A DNA stretch of 64,000 bases from Chitinophagaceae bacterium (GTDB lineage Bacteria > Bacteroidota > Bacteroidia > Chitinophagales > Chitinophagaceae). This document shows, piece after piece, positions 17,804-27,254 of the stretch. The notes beneath the pieces were generated by a model. It saw only the letters and a list, made by a program, of their open reading frames with translations. It did no database searches and was not told where the DNA came from. A program made the position numbers and the translations under genes. How positions within the stretch are numbered: the first letter of the stretch is position 1; every line of letters starts with the position of its first letter. Where the stretch lies: the NCBI GenBank assembly GCA_014379965.1, contig JACMKU010000123.1, positions 1 through 64,000 of the forward strand, read 5' to 3'.

Positions 17804-20584
17804 ATGAAACCCTTAAAAGTCCAAGTGCTAATCGTCATCTGCATGCTTGTATTTCAATTTGCTCATGCACAGGAGAAATACAGCACTGTCAAAATCTACA
17901 CACCCTCCGATAAATCGGAAAGGGCTCGTTTGATCGGACTATTGCAGATCGACCACTTCCAGGAGTTGGAGAACGGCGTCATCATCACAGAGATCGGCGC
18001 AGGCGACCTCGCTAAATTGAGGACAACAGCACATCGTTACGAGATACTCGTTGACGACGTAGCCAAACGGCTCGAGACGTTAAACAGGAAGTTCTATGCC
18101 GAAAGGGCGAAAGGCATCGATCCGCAACAACAGCGGTTAGCCATGGAGCAAAATCAAAAGACAGTTGATGATATAATCGCTGAACCAACAGCCTTTACCG
18201 TACAGCCAACATTCGGGGGCTATTATAGCTTTGCTCAAATGGAAGCTGCAATGAATACACTCGTGGCCAGTTATCCAACCATCGCTCAGAAGATATCTCT
18301 CGGGCAATCCCATGAGGGGCGCGACATCTGGTGTATTAAGATCTCAGACCAGGTGGCAACGGATCAGCTTAATGAGCCTGAAGTGCTGTTCATAGGTCTT
18401 CAACACGCTCGCGAAGCCATAGGTGGAAGTAGCATGATCTTTCTAATGCAGTACCTCTGCCAGAACTATGGTACTGATACTCGTATACGCGACCTCGTCG
18501 ATAACAGGGAAGTATTCATCATCCCCTGTATGAATCCCGATGGTTGGGAGTACAATCGCAATAATGGCGGCGTAGGAAGTGGTTGGAGAAAAAATAGAAG
18601 AGACAATGCTGGATCGAGTTGGGGAGTAGATCTCAACCGTAACTGGGGTGTCGACTGGGGTAATTGTTCTTCACCGATTATAGGCGATCCTACTTCGTGC
18701 GGTAGTAGCGATGGATTCGACGATACTTATTACGGCACTGCTCCATTCTCAGAACCAGAGACGCAAGCGATCCGCAATTTTACTTATACGAAACATTTTA
18801 TAGCGATGATCGACCAGCACGCTTATGGTCCATACTATTCACTGCCGTTCGGAAGACCGAGCCTCGCGACGAATGTGATGTCAGCAGATGATGATAAGTT
18901 CTACACATATATTTCCGCCGCGATGGGAACATATAACGGTATGCGCTCGGGCAATAGCCCACAGGCGCTTGGCTATGAAGTAGCGGGAGGTGTGAAAGAC
19001 TGGATGCTTAAAGGAAACGTCGGAACCGGAACAAAAGGGAAGGTGTATGGTATGACTGGCGAAGGTGGTGCCGGTGGCGGAACAGGTGGATCCTTTGGCT
19101 CATTCTGGGCACCTGCGAGTGAGATTGTCAACCTGTGTAAAGGAATGACATATCAGAATCTTCAATTGTTATATGCCGCGGGCTCATATGTGAACTTGCA
19201 GGATGCCTCTGACATCGACCTGGCCTCAACTTCAGGATCATTCGATTTCAAGATCACCCGCGTAGGTTTAGAGAACCAGCCGGTAGATATAACAGTGGTG
19301 CCTCTCGAAAATGTGCGCTCGGTTGGTTCAACGGTGACGGTGTCGTCGCTTACAAACTATGGTGATACTTACAGCGGAAGCATTACCTATTCACTTTCTA
19401 CAAGCGTTACCAATGGAAAACGTGTTCGATTCGCATGGAGAATCCAAACGGGTGGATATACTTATTACGATACAGTTACAAAATTTTATAACCCTGTCAC
19501 TATTTTCTCCGATGACATGGAAGGTTCAACCGTGGGAACCAACTGGGCGGTAACAGGTGGATGGAATTACACGACGGAGAGAGCATACGGTGGAACAAAG
19601 TCATTGACTGAATCACCGGGAGGTAATTACAGTTCGAGTTCAATCAGGCGCGCGACCTATACAGGTACGATCGACTTAAGTGATGCCACTGCTTCGTGGG
19701 TGAGTTTTTGGGTGAGGCACAGGGCGGAGAATTTCCGCGACAAACTCCAGGTGCAGGTCTCAGATGATGGAGGTGCGAGTTGGACGGCGATAGCCGGTAC
19801 AACCACCATCCAGGAACCTGGAACACTAGATGGAAGTACGATCAATGGCAACCCATCACTTACGGGAATCAGGGAAGAATGGACAAGAGAGTTGTTCGAC
19901 CTTGAGGAATGGCTAAATACACCGGCACTCCGAATCCGGCTTGAATTCACTTCGAGTGGCGCAACCTCTTATGATTTCAGCGAGGATGAGGGATTTCACA
20001 TAGACGATTTCAAGGTCGTGAAGAGCATCACGCCGCTTATTACATTGCCCGTACATTTCATAAGTTTCACGGGAAGATTGCAGCAAAATGAAATGGTGCG
20101 TCTGGATTGGAAGGCGGTCACAGATGAAATGCATGATAACTTCCACGTTGAAAAATCATTGAATGGAACCGACTTCACACAGATAGGTAAAGGCCCTGCA
20201 GTCGCTCCATACTGGATGATCGATGCAAATCCAGCAATTGGGAATAATTATTACCGCGTCCGCCAAACTGATAAGGATGGTAGGGTTACATACAGCCAGG
20301 TGATCAATGTCTTTTATGATCCGGCAAATTACCAGGTGACTGTTTATCCTAATCCGGTGACTGATTTCGTACAAATCAAGTTTACGAGTAACAGGCCGGA
20401 ACAATATCTCATCTGTATCACCGATCTCACTGGACGAAAAGTTTATGAAGAGAGTATTGCAACTTCATCCGGAAGTAAAGAGCTGAACATACCATTCAGT
20501 CAAATGGCCGCACAATTATATATTCTAACCGTAAAGAACGGTCGTAACGAAATTGTTAGCACGCAGAGAATAGCTAAGCAATAG
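17804..20584 (+). CDS. Secreted zinc carboxypeptidase (M14) with T9SS sorting domain
   Basis: 926 residues; signal peptide of 22 (ending FAHAQ). Residues ~23-125 look like an inhibitory or folding propeptide, and the M14 domain spans ~135-460. Zinc ligands are His201 and Glu204 (LQHAREAIGG) and His339 (MIDQHAYG); substrate carboxylate binding is by DLNRNWG (Asn278, Arg279); the catalytic acid is Glu420 (GMTGEGG). All key residues are present, so it should be an active exopeptidase. After it come a jelly-roll-like module (~560-670), the linker (LDWKAVTDEMHDNFHVEKSLNG) and a type A sorting domain (YPNPVTDFVQIKF). Likely surface-bound or released, degrading peptides outside the cell. Confidence 0.94.
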   Translation: MKPLKVQVLIVICMLVFQFAHAQEKYSTVKIYTPSDKSERARLIGLLQIDHFQELENGVIITEIGAGDLAKLRTTAHRYEILVDDVAKRLETLNRKFYAERAKGIDPQQQRLAMEQNQKTVDDIIAEPTAFTVQPTFGGYYSFAQMEAAMNTLVASYPTIAQKISLGQSHEGRDIWCIKISDQVATDQLNEPEVLFIGLQHAREAIGGSSMIFLMQYLCQNYGTDTRIRDLVDNREVFIIPCMNPDGWEYNRNNGGVGSGWRKNRRDNAGSSWGVDLNRNWGVDWGNCSSPIIGDPTSCGSSDGFDDTYYGTAPFSEPETQAIRNFTYTKHFIAMIDQHAYGPYYSLPFGRPSLATNVMSADDDKFYTYISAAMGTYNGMRSGNSPQALGYEVAGGVKDWMLKGNVGTGTKGKVYGMTGEGGAGGGTGGSFGSFWAPASEIVNLCKGMTYQNLQLLYAAGSYVNLQDASDIDLASTSGSFDFKITRVGLENQPVDITVVPLENVRSVGSTVTVSSLTNYGDTYSGSITYSLSTSVTNGKRVRFAWRIQTGGYTYYDTVTKFYNPVTIFSDDMEGSTVGTNWAVTGGWNYTTERAYGGTKSLTESPGGNYSSSSIRRATYTGTIDLSDATASWVSFWVRHRAENFRDKLQVQVSDDGGASWTAIAGTTTIQEPGTLDGSTINGNPSLTGIREEWTRELFDLEEWLNTPALRIRLEFTSSGATSYDFSEDEGFHIDDFKVVKSITPLITLPVHFISFTGRLQQNEMVRLDWKAVTDEMHDNFHVEKSLNGTDFTQIGKGPAVAPYWMIDANPAIGNNYYRVRQTDKDGRVTYSQVINVFYDPANYQVTVYPNPVTDFVQIKFTSNRPEQYLICITDLTGRKVYEESIATSSGSKELNIPFSQMAAQLYILTVKNGRNEIVSTQRIAKQ

Positions 20585-20608
20585 TGGATTATTCGTTTTA
20601 GTAGTATA

Positions 20609-20640
20609 CCTCTTCCTTTCAAGGAGGAGGTTTTTTATTT
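20609..20640 (+). terminator. Intrinsic terminator of the carboxypeptidase gene
   Basis: CCTCTTCCTT pairs with AAGGAGGAGG (one mismatch) around TC, followed by six T, ATTTT. Confidence 0.85.
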
Positions 20641-20643
20641 TAA

Positions 20644-20670
20644 ACAACATATTGATTATCAATATGTTGT
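20644..20670. promoter_or_regulatory. Perfect 27-nt dyad in the 20585-20983 gap
   Basis: ACAACATATTGAT and ATCAATATGTTGT are perfect 13-base reverse complements around a single T. A+T-rich, no T-tract after it, and just behind a terminator, so a protein-binding site is as plausible as an RNA hairpin. The rest of the ~400-nt gap holds no ORF or repeat that I could recognise; the A+T-rich sequence to 20983 presumably contains the promoter of the GEVED gene. Confidence 0.5.
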
Positions 20671-20983
20671 CATCTTACTTCGAATAAGGGTTTTCCATTA
20701 TCTATTTTATTGCATTAAATGAGTGAGTTACAGCAAATATTTCGATCTCGTAGTATAACTGCTATAGTGATATTAACAGGCACCTTTCGTGAATGGCACT
20801 ATCATCTGTAAATCTAATTGGGATATGTACTTTTTGCGTAATCAAACGCTTGCGGAAGTAGGTGTTTTTAGATTGATGTTATAATTTTCATAAGCAAATT
20901 CCTGTATTTGCAAGGACGAATTAGCAACCAATATCTTTCTTGAAAACCCGACCGCAGTTTGAAAACCAAAGAAACCTGTGCTT

Positions 20984-23590
20984 ATGAAAAAAACCTTTAC
21001 ACTGAATTTTCCCGTTTTTCTCGTGTTAATGTTGGTTGGAATTAGCGGGCAGGCTCAATGTCCTGCCGGGTATACCGCCGCGGAACTCAATTGGGATCAC
21101 CTGGATTTTTTGCCGTCAAACAATACAAGGTATTCCACATACTACCCCTCAGCCGCTTTTCCATACAACCAGAATTTCGCGATGGGAACTCGACGGGTTA
21201 ATTTCAGCATGGCTCCCGCGGCAAACATTACACTTAATGGTGAAAATGGCGTCAACACGGCGCATGCTCTTAGTTATGCGACGGCAGGGGACGACGTTCA
21301 ATTCACGACTGCTGCTGCAACCAGTACAACGATCACGATGACTTTCGATGCTAATGTCGATACGGCGAGTTTCTCGTTGTTTGATATCGATGCGAGCCAG
21401 CGTGTCAATGTAGTTGCTACCAATGCGGCGGGTGTGTCGCAGATCATTCGCATGGTCACCGTCGTGGGAACATCCGGTATCGTTGTTGGTGGTTCGGGTA
21501 CTATCTCGGCTACTGCTACCGGTCCAGCCACGGCTTATGCCGGTACGGACAATAGGGGAACGATAAATGTCAGGGTACAGGGTGCGGCAAGGCAGATCAT
21601 CATCACCCTTAGCAATGCTGCCGGTGACGTTTGGTTATCCGATATCGACGCATGTATTACCGGAACTTTTCCAGCCAATTACCAACAGATATCAAGACCG
21701 TTCACTGGTCAGCCACAATATGTAGTTACAGTTGTAAACAACAACATCTACTATGTGGATCCGACTAATGGAAGAGGATATTTCCTATTCAATGAGCCGG
21801 CACACAATCGTCTCAACTCGCTTGCGTACGACCCGTATGACAGGGTAGTGTATTATACTTTTAGTTTGACAGCCAACCCAACGCCTGACAAGACGCTTAA
21901 GAAATATGACGTAGATGCCAAGACGATCTCCGTGGTCATCCCAAATGTCAACACGTTTGGAATACCTACTTATGAGTCGGGTGTGGAATCGGGTGCGGCC
22001 ACTTTTTATAATGGCTCTCTATACCTGGGTATCGAAGGATATACAGGAACATCCGGTACAGGTTCTTATGCTGCGGGCAGAAAGTCTACAATATGGAAGA
22101 TCGATTTCGACGCTGCAGGTAATGCAGTTCCTCCCGCAACGCAGGTATGGGGTGTAACGGCGGATGACGGTACGAATGCCCAGAACATACACGACTGGAG
22201 TGACTTCGCTATATCGAATGGTGTACTTACAGACTTCGATGGCTCACAGAGCGGGCAGGTTGACTTTTATTCGTTTAACCTCATGACCGGAAATCGTGTC
22301 AACTACGTGCCAGCGGGTGTCATTCCACGCCAGGTTTCCATTGGATGGGATGAGAGAATATATAATGTTGATGCAGCGATATCTTTATATAATGGTACAA
22401 CCGGTGTAGGTACGCTCAATACTATATTTGCGCCACTCGGACCGACGATTCCAACAGGTGCATCGGCGAGTTGGGGTGATGCGGCAGGACCTTATCGTCC
22501 TTTCCTTGATTTTGGTGATGCGCCTGCGACATACGATCCAGACCCATGGTCGCCCGCATGTCATGATACACTGACACCAACAGTCGCTAACGTCCGTACA
22601 CGTTTGAAGCTCGGTGCGGACGAAGATGTGGAATGGTTGAAGCGAGGCTTTACAACCGTCGAAGATAATTTCGAGGATGGGCTTGCATTCGTTCCCATTT
22701 TCTCACCGATTTCGAGTAGTTATCTCGCGAGAGTAACGGTAACGAACAACACCGGTAGCCCAGCCACACTTTGCGCATGGCTCGATTTCAATGGCAATGG
22801 ATTCTTTAATCCTGGCGAGGGCATAACACCCATCACAGTTCCTTCAGCAGCGGCACCTCAATCGTTTTGGATGAGCTGGCCAAGCGCACCGTCGCCGCTG
22901 GTCACCGGTTCTTATACTTACTTGCGTATCCGTATTACCTCGAGTGCATATAATATGACTACTGCGAATTCTACTGGCTATTATGACATGGGAGAAGTGG
23001 AAGACTATCGCGTGATCGTGGACAATACCGTGTTGCAGATGAATCTCTCGGAATTCGATGCTGCAGTGGATGATAATGTCAGGGTGAAAATGAATTGGTC
23101 AGGAAATGAAGGTCCAGGCTTCCTGGGATATGATGTAGAGCGCAGTACTGATGGCACCAACTGGGAACATTTCGCTTACGTAGAAGGGGTTGGTCATGAT
23201 CAATTCCAGGAATATAAGATTGTAGACCACGCGCCATACAGGGGTACATCTTACTACAGGCTTCGATTGAATCAATCGAATGGACCGGTGCGGTATAGTA
23301 ATATAAGGCCCGTGAAGATCGTTGACATGTCGAGAGCGATGGTCCTGTTCCCGAATCCGGCGACTGACCATGCCAACCTGGTAATAGCTGGTGGAGTGAG
23401 AGGAAAGGTTGCCCAGATCTTCATAACAGACATAAAAGGAAACAGGTTAGCCGAGCAGAAGGTAACGCTTGCCGATGACTATAATATAATAGCATTACCT
23501 ATCCAACGATCATGGATACGGGGAATGTATTTTGTACATATGCGTATTGGAGAAAGTACCACTTCGGCGAAGCTAGTCTTGAACAGGTAG
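20984..23590 (+). CDS. Secreted GEVED-domain protein, T9SS cargo
   Basis: 868 residues from the ATG at 20984 (a GTG 6 nt upstream is less likely), with a signal peptide (MKKTFTLNFPVF ... GQAQ). An N-terminal beta-sandwich (~25-220) is followed by a propeller-like region (~230-505) with repeated blades such as RLNSLAYDPYDRVVYY. Residues ~510-680 form the GEVED domain: LDFGDAPATY at the start, DFNGNGFFNPGEG, and YYDMGEVEDYRV at the end. The linker (VERSTDGTNWEHF, YYRLRLNQSNGPVRYSN) and a type A sorting domain (FPNPATDHANLVI) follow. No catalytic motif is visible; probably a surface structural or ligand-binding protein. Confidence 0.88.
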   Translation: MKKTFTLNFPVFLVLMLVGISGQAQCPAGYTAAELNWDHLDFLPSNNTRYSTYYPSAAFPYNQNFAMGTRRVNFSMAPAANITLNGENGVNTAHALSYATAGDDVQFTTAAATSTTITMTFDANVDTASFSLFDIDASQRVNVVATNAAGVSQIIRMVTVVGTSGIVVGGSGTISATATGPATAYAGTDNRGTINVRVQGAARQIIITLSNAAGDVWLSDIDACITGTFPANYQQISRPFTGQPQYVVTVVNNNIYYVDPTNGRGYFLFNEPAHNRLNSLAYDPYDRVVYYTFSLTANPTPDKTLKKYDVDAKTISVVIPNVNTFGIPTYESGVESGAATFYNGSLYLGIEGYTGTSGTGSYAAGRKSTIWKIDFDAAGNAVPPATQVWGVTADDGTNAQNIHDWSDFAISNGVLTDFDGSQSGQVDFYSFNLMTGNRVNYVPAGVIPRQVSIGWDERIYNVDAAISLYNGTTGVGTLNTIFAPLGPTIPTGASASWGDAAGPYRPFLDFGDAPATYDPDPWSPACHDTLTPTVANVRTRLKLGADEDVEWLKRGFTTVEDNFEDGLAFVPIFSPISSSYLARVTVTNNTGSPATLCAWLDFNGNGFFNPGEGITPITVPSAAAPQSFWMSWPSAPSPLVTGSYTYLRIRITSSAYNMTTANSTGYYDMGEVEDYRVIVDNTVLQMNLSEFDAAVDDNVRVKMNWSGNEGPGFLGYDVERSTDGTNWEHFAYVEGVGHDQFQEYKIVDHAPYRGTSYYRLRLNQSNGPVRYSNIRPVKIVDMSRAMVLFPNPATDHANLVIAGGVRGKVAQIFITDIKGNRLAEQKVTLADDYNIIALPIQRSWIRGMYFVHMRIGESTTSAKLVLNR

Positions 23591-23680
23591 ACATGAAAGG
23601 AATCGGGAATCAGGAATTGGGAAGTAGGTATCGGCGTTAGTAGGTCCTTTGGACGTTTACCTTAAAACATGAATTAATGA

Positions 23681-23710
23681 ATGGGCGCTTTCGGGCGCCC
23701 ATTTTCATTT
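23681..23710 (+). terminator. Intrinsic terminator of the GEVED gene
   Basis: ATGGGCGC pairs with GCGCCCAT around a 4-5 nt loop, followed by TTTCATTT. Upstream, 23597-23625 holds a few GGAATC/GGAATT words that resemble a single repeat arm. Confidence 0.85.
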
Positions 23711-23746
23711 AGGCAACCTCGGGGGATCATCTGCATTGTTTTTAGC

Positions 23747-23754
23747 TATTTTTG
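23747..23754 (+). promoter_or_regulatory. -7 box close to rsmA start
   Basis: TATTTTTG exactly fits TAnnTTTG and ends 3 nt before the ATG at 23758. No convincing -33 box at the expected distance. Confidence 0.45.
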
Positions 23755-23757
23755 CTA

Positions 23758-24510
23758 ATGTACACGCTGAAAAAATCTCTTGGACAGCATTTCCTGCATG
23801 ATGAGGAAGTGTGCAGGAACATCATAAGCGTGATAAAGGAACGTCCTTTCACCCAATTGCTCGAAGTGGGACCAGGCGGTGGCGCGTTGACCAAATACCT
23901 GGTAGGAATGGAGGGGATAGCATTGAAGGCCGTGGAATTGGACGAGGAGAAAGTTGCTTTTTTATTGAATGCGTATCCGGTACTGGCAGGCAAGCTGATT
24001 CACCAGAGTTTTCTCGAGATGGAGAAGCCATTCGAAGGCCCTTTCACAGTAATAGGCAACTTCCCATATAATATTTCCACCCAGATATTATTTAGAATGC
24101 TCGATTGGAGGGAAGATGTGGAGTGCATGATAGGGATGTTTCAAAAGGAGGTGGCGCAACGTGCGGCGTCTTCTGAAGGAAATAAAGTCTATGGCGTTCT
24201 ATCCGTCCTCATCCAGGCGTTTTTCGAGGTGGAATATCTTTTCGACGTGCAGGAGACTTCATTTACACCGCCTCCGAAGGTCAAAAGCGGGGTGATCCGC
24301 CTGCTTCCGCGTTCGGCTGCGTTGAATATGCGGAGTGAAAAAGATTTTTTTCTTTTGGTGAAAACTGCATTCAATCAGCGAAGAAAAACCCTTAGAAATG
24401 CGGTTAAGAGTTTGTTCGATGCAGCGATATGGCAGGATGAGTTGTTTAACAAAAGAGCGGAACAACTAACAGTTGAGCAATTTGCAGAATTAACGTTCAG
24501 GATGAAATGA
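23758..24510 (+). CDS. rsmA: 16S rRNA (adenine1518/1519-N6)-dimethyltransferase RsmA (KsgA)
   Basis: 250 residues from the ATG at 23758. It dimethylates two adjacent adenines in helix 45 of 16S rRNA during small-subunit maturation. Motifs: N-terminal [17 protein letters not shown]-binding [11 protein letters not shown] near 35-45, acidic VELDEEK, and the catalytic NFPYNIST near 100. The C-terminal helical domain is complete ([12 protein letters not shown] ... [10 protein letters not shown]). The stop overlaps the next start (ATGA), so the downstream dehydrogenase is translationally coupled. Confidence 0.97.
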   Translation: MYTLKKSLGQHFLHDEEVCRNIISVIKERPFTQLLEVGPGGGALTKYLVGMEGIALKAVELDEEKVAFLLNAYPVLAGKLIHQSFLEMEKPFEGPFTVIGNFPYNISTQILFRMLDWREDVECMIGMFQKEVAQRAASSEGNKVYGVLSVLIQAFFEVEYLFDVQETSFTPPPKVKSGVIRLLPRSAALNMRSEKDFFLLVKTAFNQRRKTLRNAVKSLFDAAIWQDELFNKRAEQLTVEQFAELTFRMK

Positions 24511-25433
24511 ATAAAGTAATAATCACTGGAAAGGCCCATGAACACTTGCTGGAAAGACTGCAGGCAAACGGTTACGAAGTATTGTACCAACCCTTAATCG
24601 ACTACGATGAAGTGGCGCAGATCATCGATGAGGCCGCAGGCCTTATTGTTACAACAAGAATAAAAGTTGATAAGAGCCTACTTGATAAAGCAACGAGGCT
24701 AAAGTGGATTGGCCGCCTGGGAAGTGGCATGGAGTTGATCGACCAACCATATGCGGAAAGTAAAGGGATAAGATGCGTGAGTACACCGGAAGGAAACAGC
24801 AACGCAGTGGGAGAGCATGCGCTCGGGTTATTGCTAAACCTGATGAACAATATCAAGATTGCTTCCACGGAAGTGAAGAAGGGGCAGTGGCTTCGGGAAA
24901 AGAACCGGGGAGTGGAATTATTTGGTAGGACAGTTGGAATCATCGGTTTCGGCAATACTGGGAGTGCATTTGCGAGGTTGTTAGCTTCATTCGAGGCGAC
25001 GGTGCTTGCATACGATAAGTACAAATTTGGCTTCGGTCGAGGGTACATCAAGGAGGCGAGCCTGGAACAGATCGGACGGTATGCAGATGTTATTAGCATC
25101 CACCTTCCATTGACGGAAGAAACGTTTCATATGGCCGATTCGAATTTTTTCAATTCATTGCATCTCAAACCTTTCTTTGTTAATACAGCCCGGGGGAAAA
25201 TCGTTAATACAACTGACGTTATTACTGCCCTCAAACATGGGAAGATCGCGGGAGCTGCGCTCGATGTTTTGGAAAATGAGAAGCTGGATACGCATACGCA
25301 GAATGAAAAAAGCGAGTTGGAATGGTTATTAGATCAGCCTAATGTGATCATTACCCCCCATATTGCTGGGTATACGCATGAGGCCTCCTTCAAGATGGCG
25401 AAGATCCTGGCGGACAAGATCCTTCCGCGATAA
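24507..25433 (+). CDS. D-2-hydroxyacid dehydrogenase (phosphoglycerate dehydrogenase-like)
   Basis: 308 residues, a compact member without the C-terminal ACT domain of classical SerA. The NAD-binding motif reads [14 protein letters not shown] near 143, and the catalytic triad segments are visible: [12 protein letters not shown] (Arg), [10 protein letters not shown] (Glu) and ITPHIAGYT (His). It may be a 3-phosphoglycerate dehydrogenase for serine synthesis, or another 2-ketoacid reductase; the sequence does not decide. It overlaps rsmA by 4 nt, a pairing likely to reflect co-transcription rather than a shared pathway. Confidence 0.9.
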   Translation: MNKVIITGKAHEHLLERLQANGYEVLYQPLIDYDEVAQIIDEAAGLIVTTRIKVDKSLLDKATRLKWIGRLGSGMELIDQPYAESKGIRCVSTPEGNSNAVGEHALGLLLNLMNNIKIASTEVKKGQWLREKNRGVELFGRTVGIIGFGNTGSAFARLLASFEATVLAYDKYKFGFGRGYIKEASLEQIGRYADVISIHLPLTEETFHMADSNFFNSLHLKPFFVNTARGKIVNTTDVITALKHGKIAGAALDVLENEKLDTHTQNEKSELEWLLDQPNVIITPHIAGYTHEASFKMAKILADKILPR

Positions 25434-25443
25434 CGGACAAGCA

Positions 25444-25476
25444 TTTGTTCTTTTCAGAATTAGTTTATTATCTTTG
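25444..25476 (+). promoter_or_regulatory. Promoter upstream of greA
   Basis: TTTG at 25444-25447 and TATCTTTG (exact TAnnTTTG) at 25469-25476 with a 21-nt spacer. Predicted leader about 70 nt. Confidence 0.5.
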
Positions 25477-25540
25477 TTTTCAATAATGCAACGCTTCAGT
25501 ACAATCCCTGGGGCGTTGTTATTTTTTTTTGTTTATAATC

Positions 25541-25548
25541 AAAGGAGG
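25541..25548 (+). promoter_or_regulatory. Canonical Shine-Dalgarno of greA
   Basis: AAAGGAGG ends 4 nt before the ATG at 25553. Such a full-length site is rare in this window, where most starts have none, and it fixes the greA start against an in-frame TTG at 25529. Confidence 0.6.
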
Positions 25549-25552
25549 GACT

Positions 25553-26026
25553 ATGAGTAGTTTTCAATACGTGACAAAGGATACCCTTGAGTTAATGAAG
25601 GTCGAACTGCAGCGAATGAAGGGTGTAGAACGTCCGGCTGCGAGCCGGGCTATCGCCGAAGCAAGGGAAAAAGGTGACCTAAAGGAAAATGCTGAGTATG
25701 ATGCGGCGAAGGAAGCTCAAGGTCTCCTCGAAGCTAAGATCGCCTCCCTCGAAGGATCACTGGCGACGATGCGCATCCTGGATGAATCAGATATCGATAC
25801 AAGTAAGGTATCTATTCTTACAAAGGTGACTCTCACAAATGTGAATACTAAGAAACAGGTGACATACCAGGTTGTGAGTGAAAAGGAAGCGGACCTAAAA
25901 GCAGGTAAGATCTCTGTGAGCAGCCCAATCGGCAAAGGTATCCTCGGCAAGCATATCGGTGAGACCGCTGAAGTACAAGCTCCCGCAGGCACTATCCAGT
26001 TCAAGATCGAGAATATTACGGCGTGA
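25553..26026 (+). CDS. greA: Transcription elongation factor GreA
   Basis: 157 residues, the usual GreA length. It rescues backtracked RNA polymerase by stimulating transcript cleavage through its coiled-coil tip. The N-terminal coiled coil carries the acidic tip (EKGDLKENAEYDAAKEAQG) and the C-terminal FKBP-like domain has ILTKVTLTNV and the SPIGKGILGKHIGETAEV segment typical of GreA. The start is fixed by the strong Shine-Dalgarno 4 nt upstream. The HIT-family gene follows after a terminator, a neighbourhood I believe is common in Bacteroidota. Confidence 0.97.
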   Translation: MSSFQYVTKDTLELMKVELQRMKGVERPAASRAIAEAREKGDLKENAEYDAAKEAQGLLEAKIASLEGSLATMRILDESDIDTSKVSILTKVTLTNVNTKKQVTYQVVSEKEADLKAGKISVSSPIGKGILGKHIGETAEVQAPAGTIQFKIENITA

Positions 26027-26050
26027 TTTTAATACAATGTATTTAGCTGA

Positions 26051-26080
26051 ATGCTCCCAGGCCGGGAGCATTTTTCTTTT
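26051..26080 (+). terminator. Intrinsic terminator of greA
   Basis: ATGCTCCC / GGGAGCAT perfect 8-bp stem with a 5-nt loop, followed by TTTTCTTTT. Confidence 0.9.
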
Positions 26081-26139
26081 CCGAAGGTTGTAGCTTTGAA
26101 CTATAATAGATATCGTGTTCAACAGGATTAGTTATTATT

Positions 26140-26147
26140 TACGTTTG
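26140..26147 (+). promoter_or_regulatory. -7 box upstream of the HIT gene
   Basis: TACGTTTG, an exact TAnnTTTG match, 24 nt before the ATG at 26172. The -33 region is weak (TGTTC at about the right distance). Confidence 0.5.
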
Positions 26148-26171
26148 TGGAAAGCAAAAACCTTTGGTAAC

Positions 26172-26561
26172 ATGACCATATTCTCCAAGATAATCTCGGG
26201 TGAGATACCTTCTTACCGCATTGCAGAAGACGATAAGTTCTTTGCCTTCCTGGATATATTCCCGCTACGCGAGGGACACACTCTCGTCGTTCCCAAGATT
26301 GAAACCGATAATTTGTTTGACCTGCCGAAGGATTACCTCGATAGAATAATGGGATTTGCCCAACCTATTGCAAAGGCAATTGAAAAGAGCTTCGATTGCA
26401 ATCGTTGTGGTATTAGTGTGATTGGCCTTGAAGTTCCTCATGCGCACATACACCTCATCCCGATTCAATCTGCAAACGATCTAAATTTTACCAATTCCAA
26501 GTTGAAACTTTCTCAAGAGGAGATGAAGGCAATACAGGAAAAGATCATTTCTAACCTTTGA
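26172..26561 (+). CDS. HIT family protein (nucleotide-binding hydrolase)
   Basis: 129 residues from the ATG at 26172; a GTG frame extending to 26115 would run through the promoter box. The protein has the HIT fold: FSKIISGEIPSYRIAEDD at the N-terminus, AFLDIFPLREGHTLVVPK, and the histidine triad HAHIHLIPI near the C-terminus. Members hydrolyse nucleoside phosphoramidates or dinucleoside polyphosphates. Its stop codon directly abuts the ruvC stop on the other strand with no base between. Confidence 0.94.
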   Translation: MTIFSKIISGEIPSYRIAEDDKFFAFLDIFPLREGHTLVVPKIETDNLFDLPKDYLDRIMGFAQPIAKAIEKSFDCNRCGISVIGLEVPHAHIHLIPIQSANDLNFTNSKLKLSQEEMKAIQEKIISNL

Positions 26562-27146
26562 TTATTTTTTCAGGATGCGTTGTGGATTCCTCGCCACGAA
26601 TTCCTCCCAATTATTGCTGCGTGGTGATTTCTTCTTGGCTGTAGCAGGGGCCGGCAGCATTAGTTTTCCCTGGAAATGATGGCAAATGGCTACGGCTAAA
26701 GCATCAGTGGCATCGAATAGCTTAGGCCTGTCCGTCAGCGAAAGTATATGTTGAAGCATTTTCCAAACCTGCTCCTTGTCGGCATTACCATTACCCGTAA
26801 TAGATTGTTTTATTTTCCTCGGCGAGTATTCGGTCACAGGTACACCTGCGCTCATGGCCGCAGCGATAGCTACGCCCTGCGCTCGTCCGAGTTTTAACAT
26901 GCTCTGGACATTCTTTCCAAAGAAGGGTGCTTCAATTGCGAATTCATCTGGTTTGAATTTTTTCACAAGGAGCACCACTTGCCGATGGATCAACTGCAAC
27001 CGCTCATAGTTATCTTTCTTGCCTGATAATTTCAGCGCACTCATTTCTAACAGTTCCATCGAATTGCCATTTACAGCAATCACGCCATGTCCCATGATGA
27101 GGGTACCAGGATCGATGCCAAGGATTATTTTGACCGGCTTTTGCAA
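26562..27146 (-). CDS. ruvC: Crossover junction endodeoxyribonuclease RuvC
   Basis: 194 residues if translation starts at the TTG at 27146, giving LQKPVKIILGIDPG; no ATG lies close, and longer frames add unrelated sequence. RuvC cuts Holliday junctions with RuvAB. Catalytic acidic residues are seen in ILGIDPG, FAIEAPFFGKN and the C-terminal FDATDALAVAICH. The lysine-rich C-tail (AKKKSPRS) is usual for the phylum. ruvB is about 20 kb away, not in an operon. Tail-to-tail with the HIT gene with zero spacing. The start codon is the main uncertainty. Confidence 0.92.
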   Translation of the reverse strand: MQKPVKIILGIDPGTLIMGHGVIAVNGNSMELLEMSALKLSGKKDNYERLQLIHRQVVLLVKKFKPDEFAIEAPFFGKNVQSMLKLGRAQGVAIAAAMSAGVPVTEYSPRKIKQSITGNGNADKEQVWKMLQHILSLTDRPKLFDATDALAVAICHHFQGKLMLPAPATAKKKSPRSNNWEEFVARNPQRILKK

Positions 27147-27254
27147 ACGGGCTGTATTTTTACATGATCTAGTGAAAGGAATTAACCAATTGCGAGTTCC
27201 AATCCCGAAACTACAAAAAAACGGGGTGCCGATGCGAATCATGAGACTTTGACA

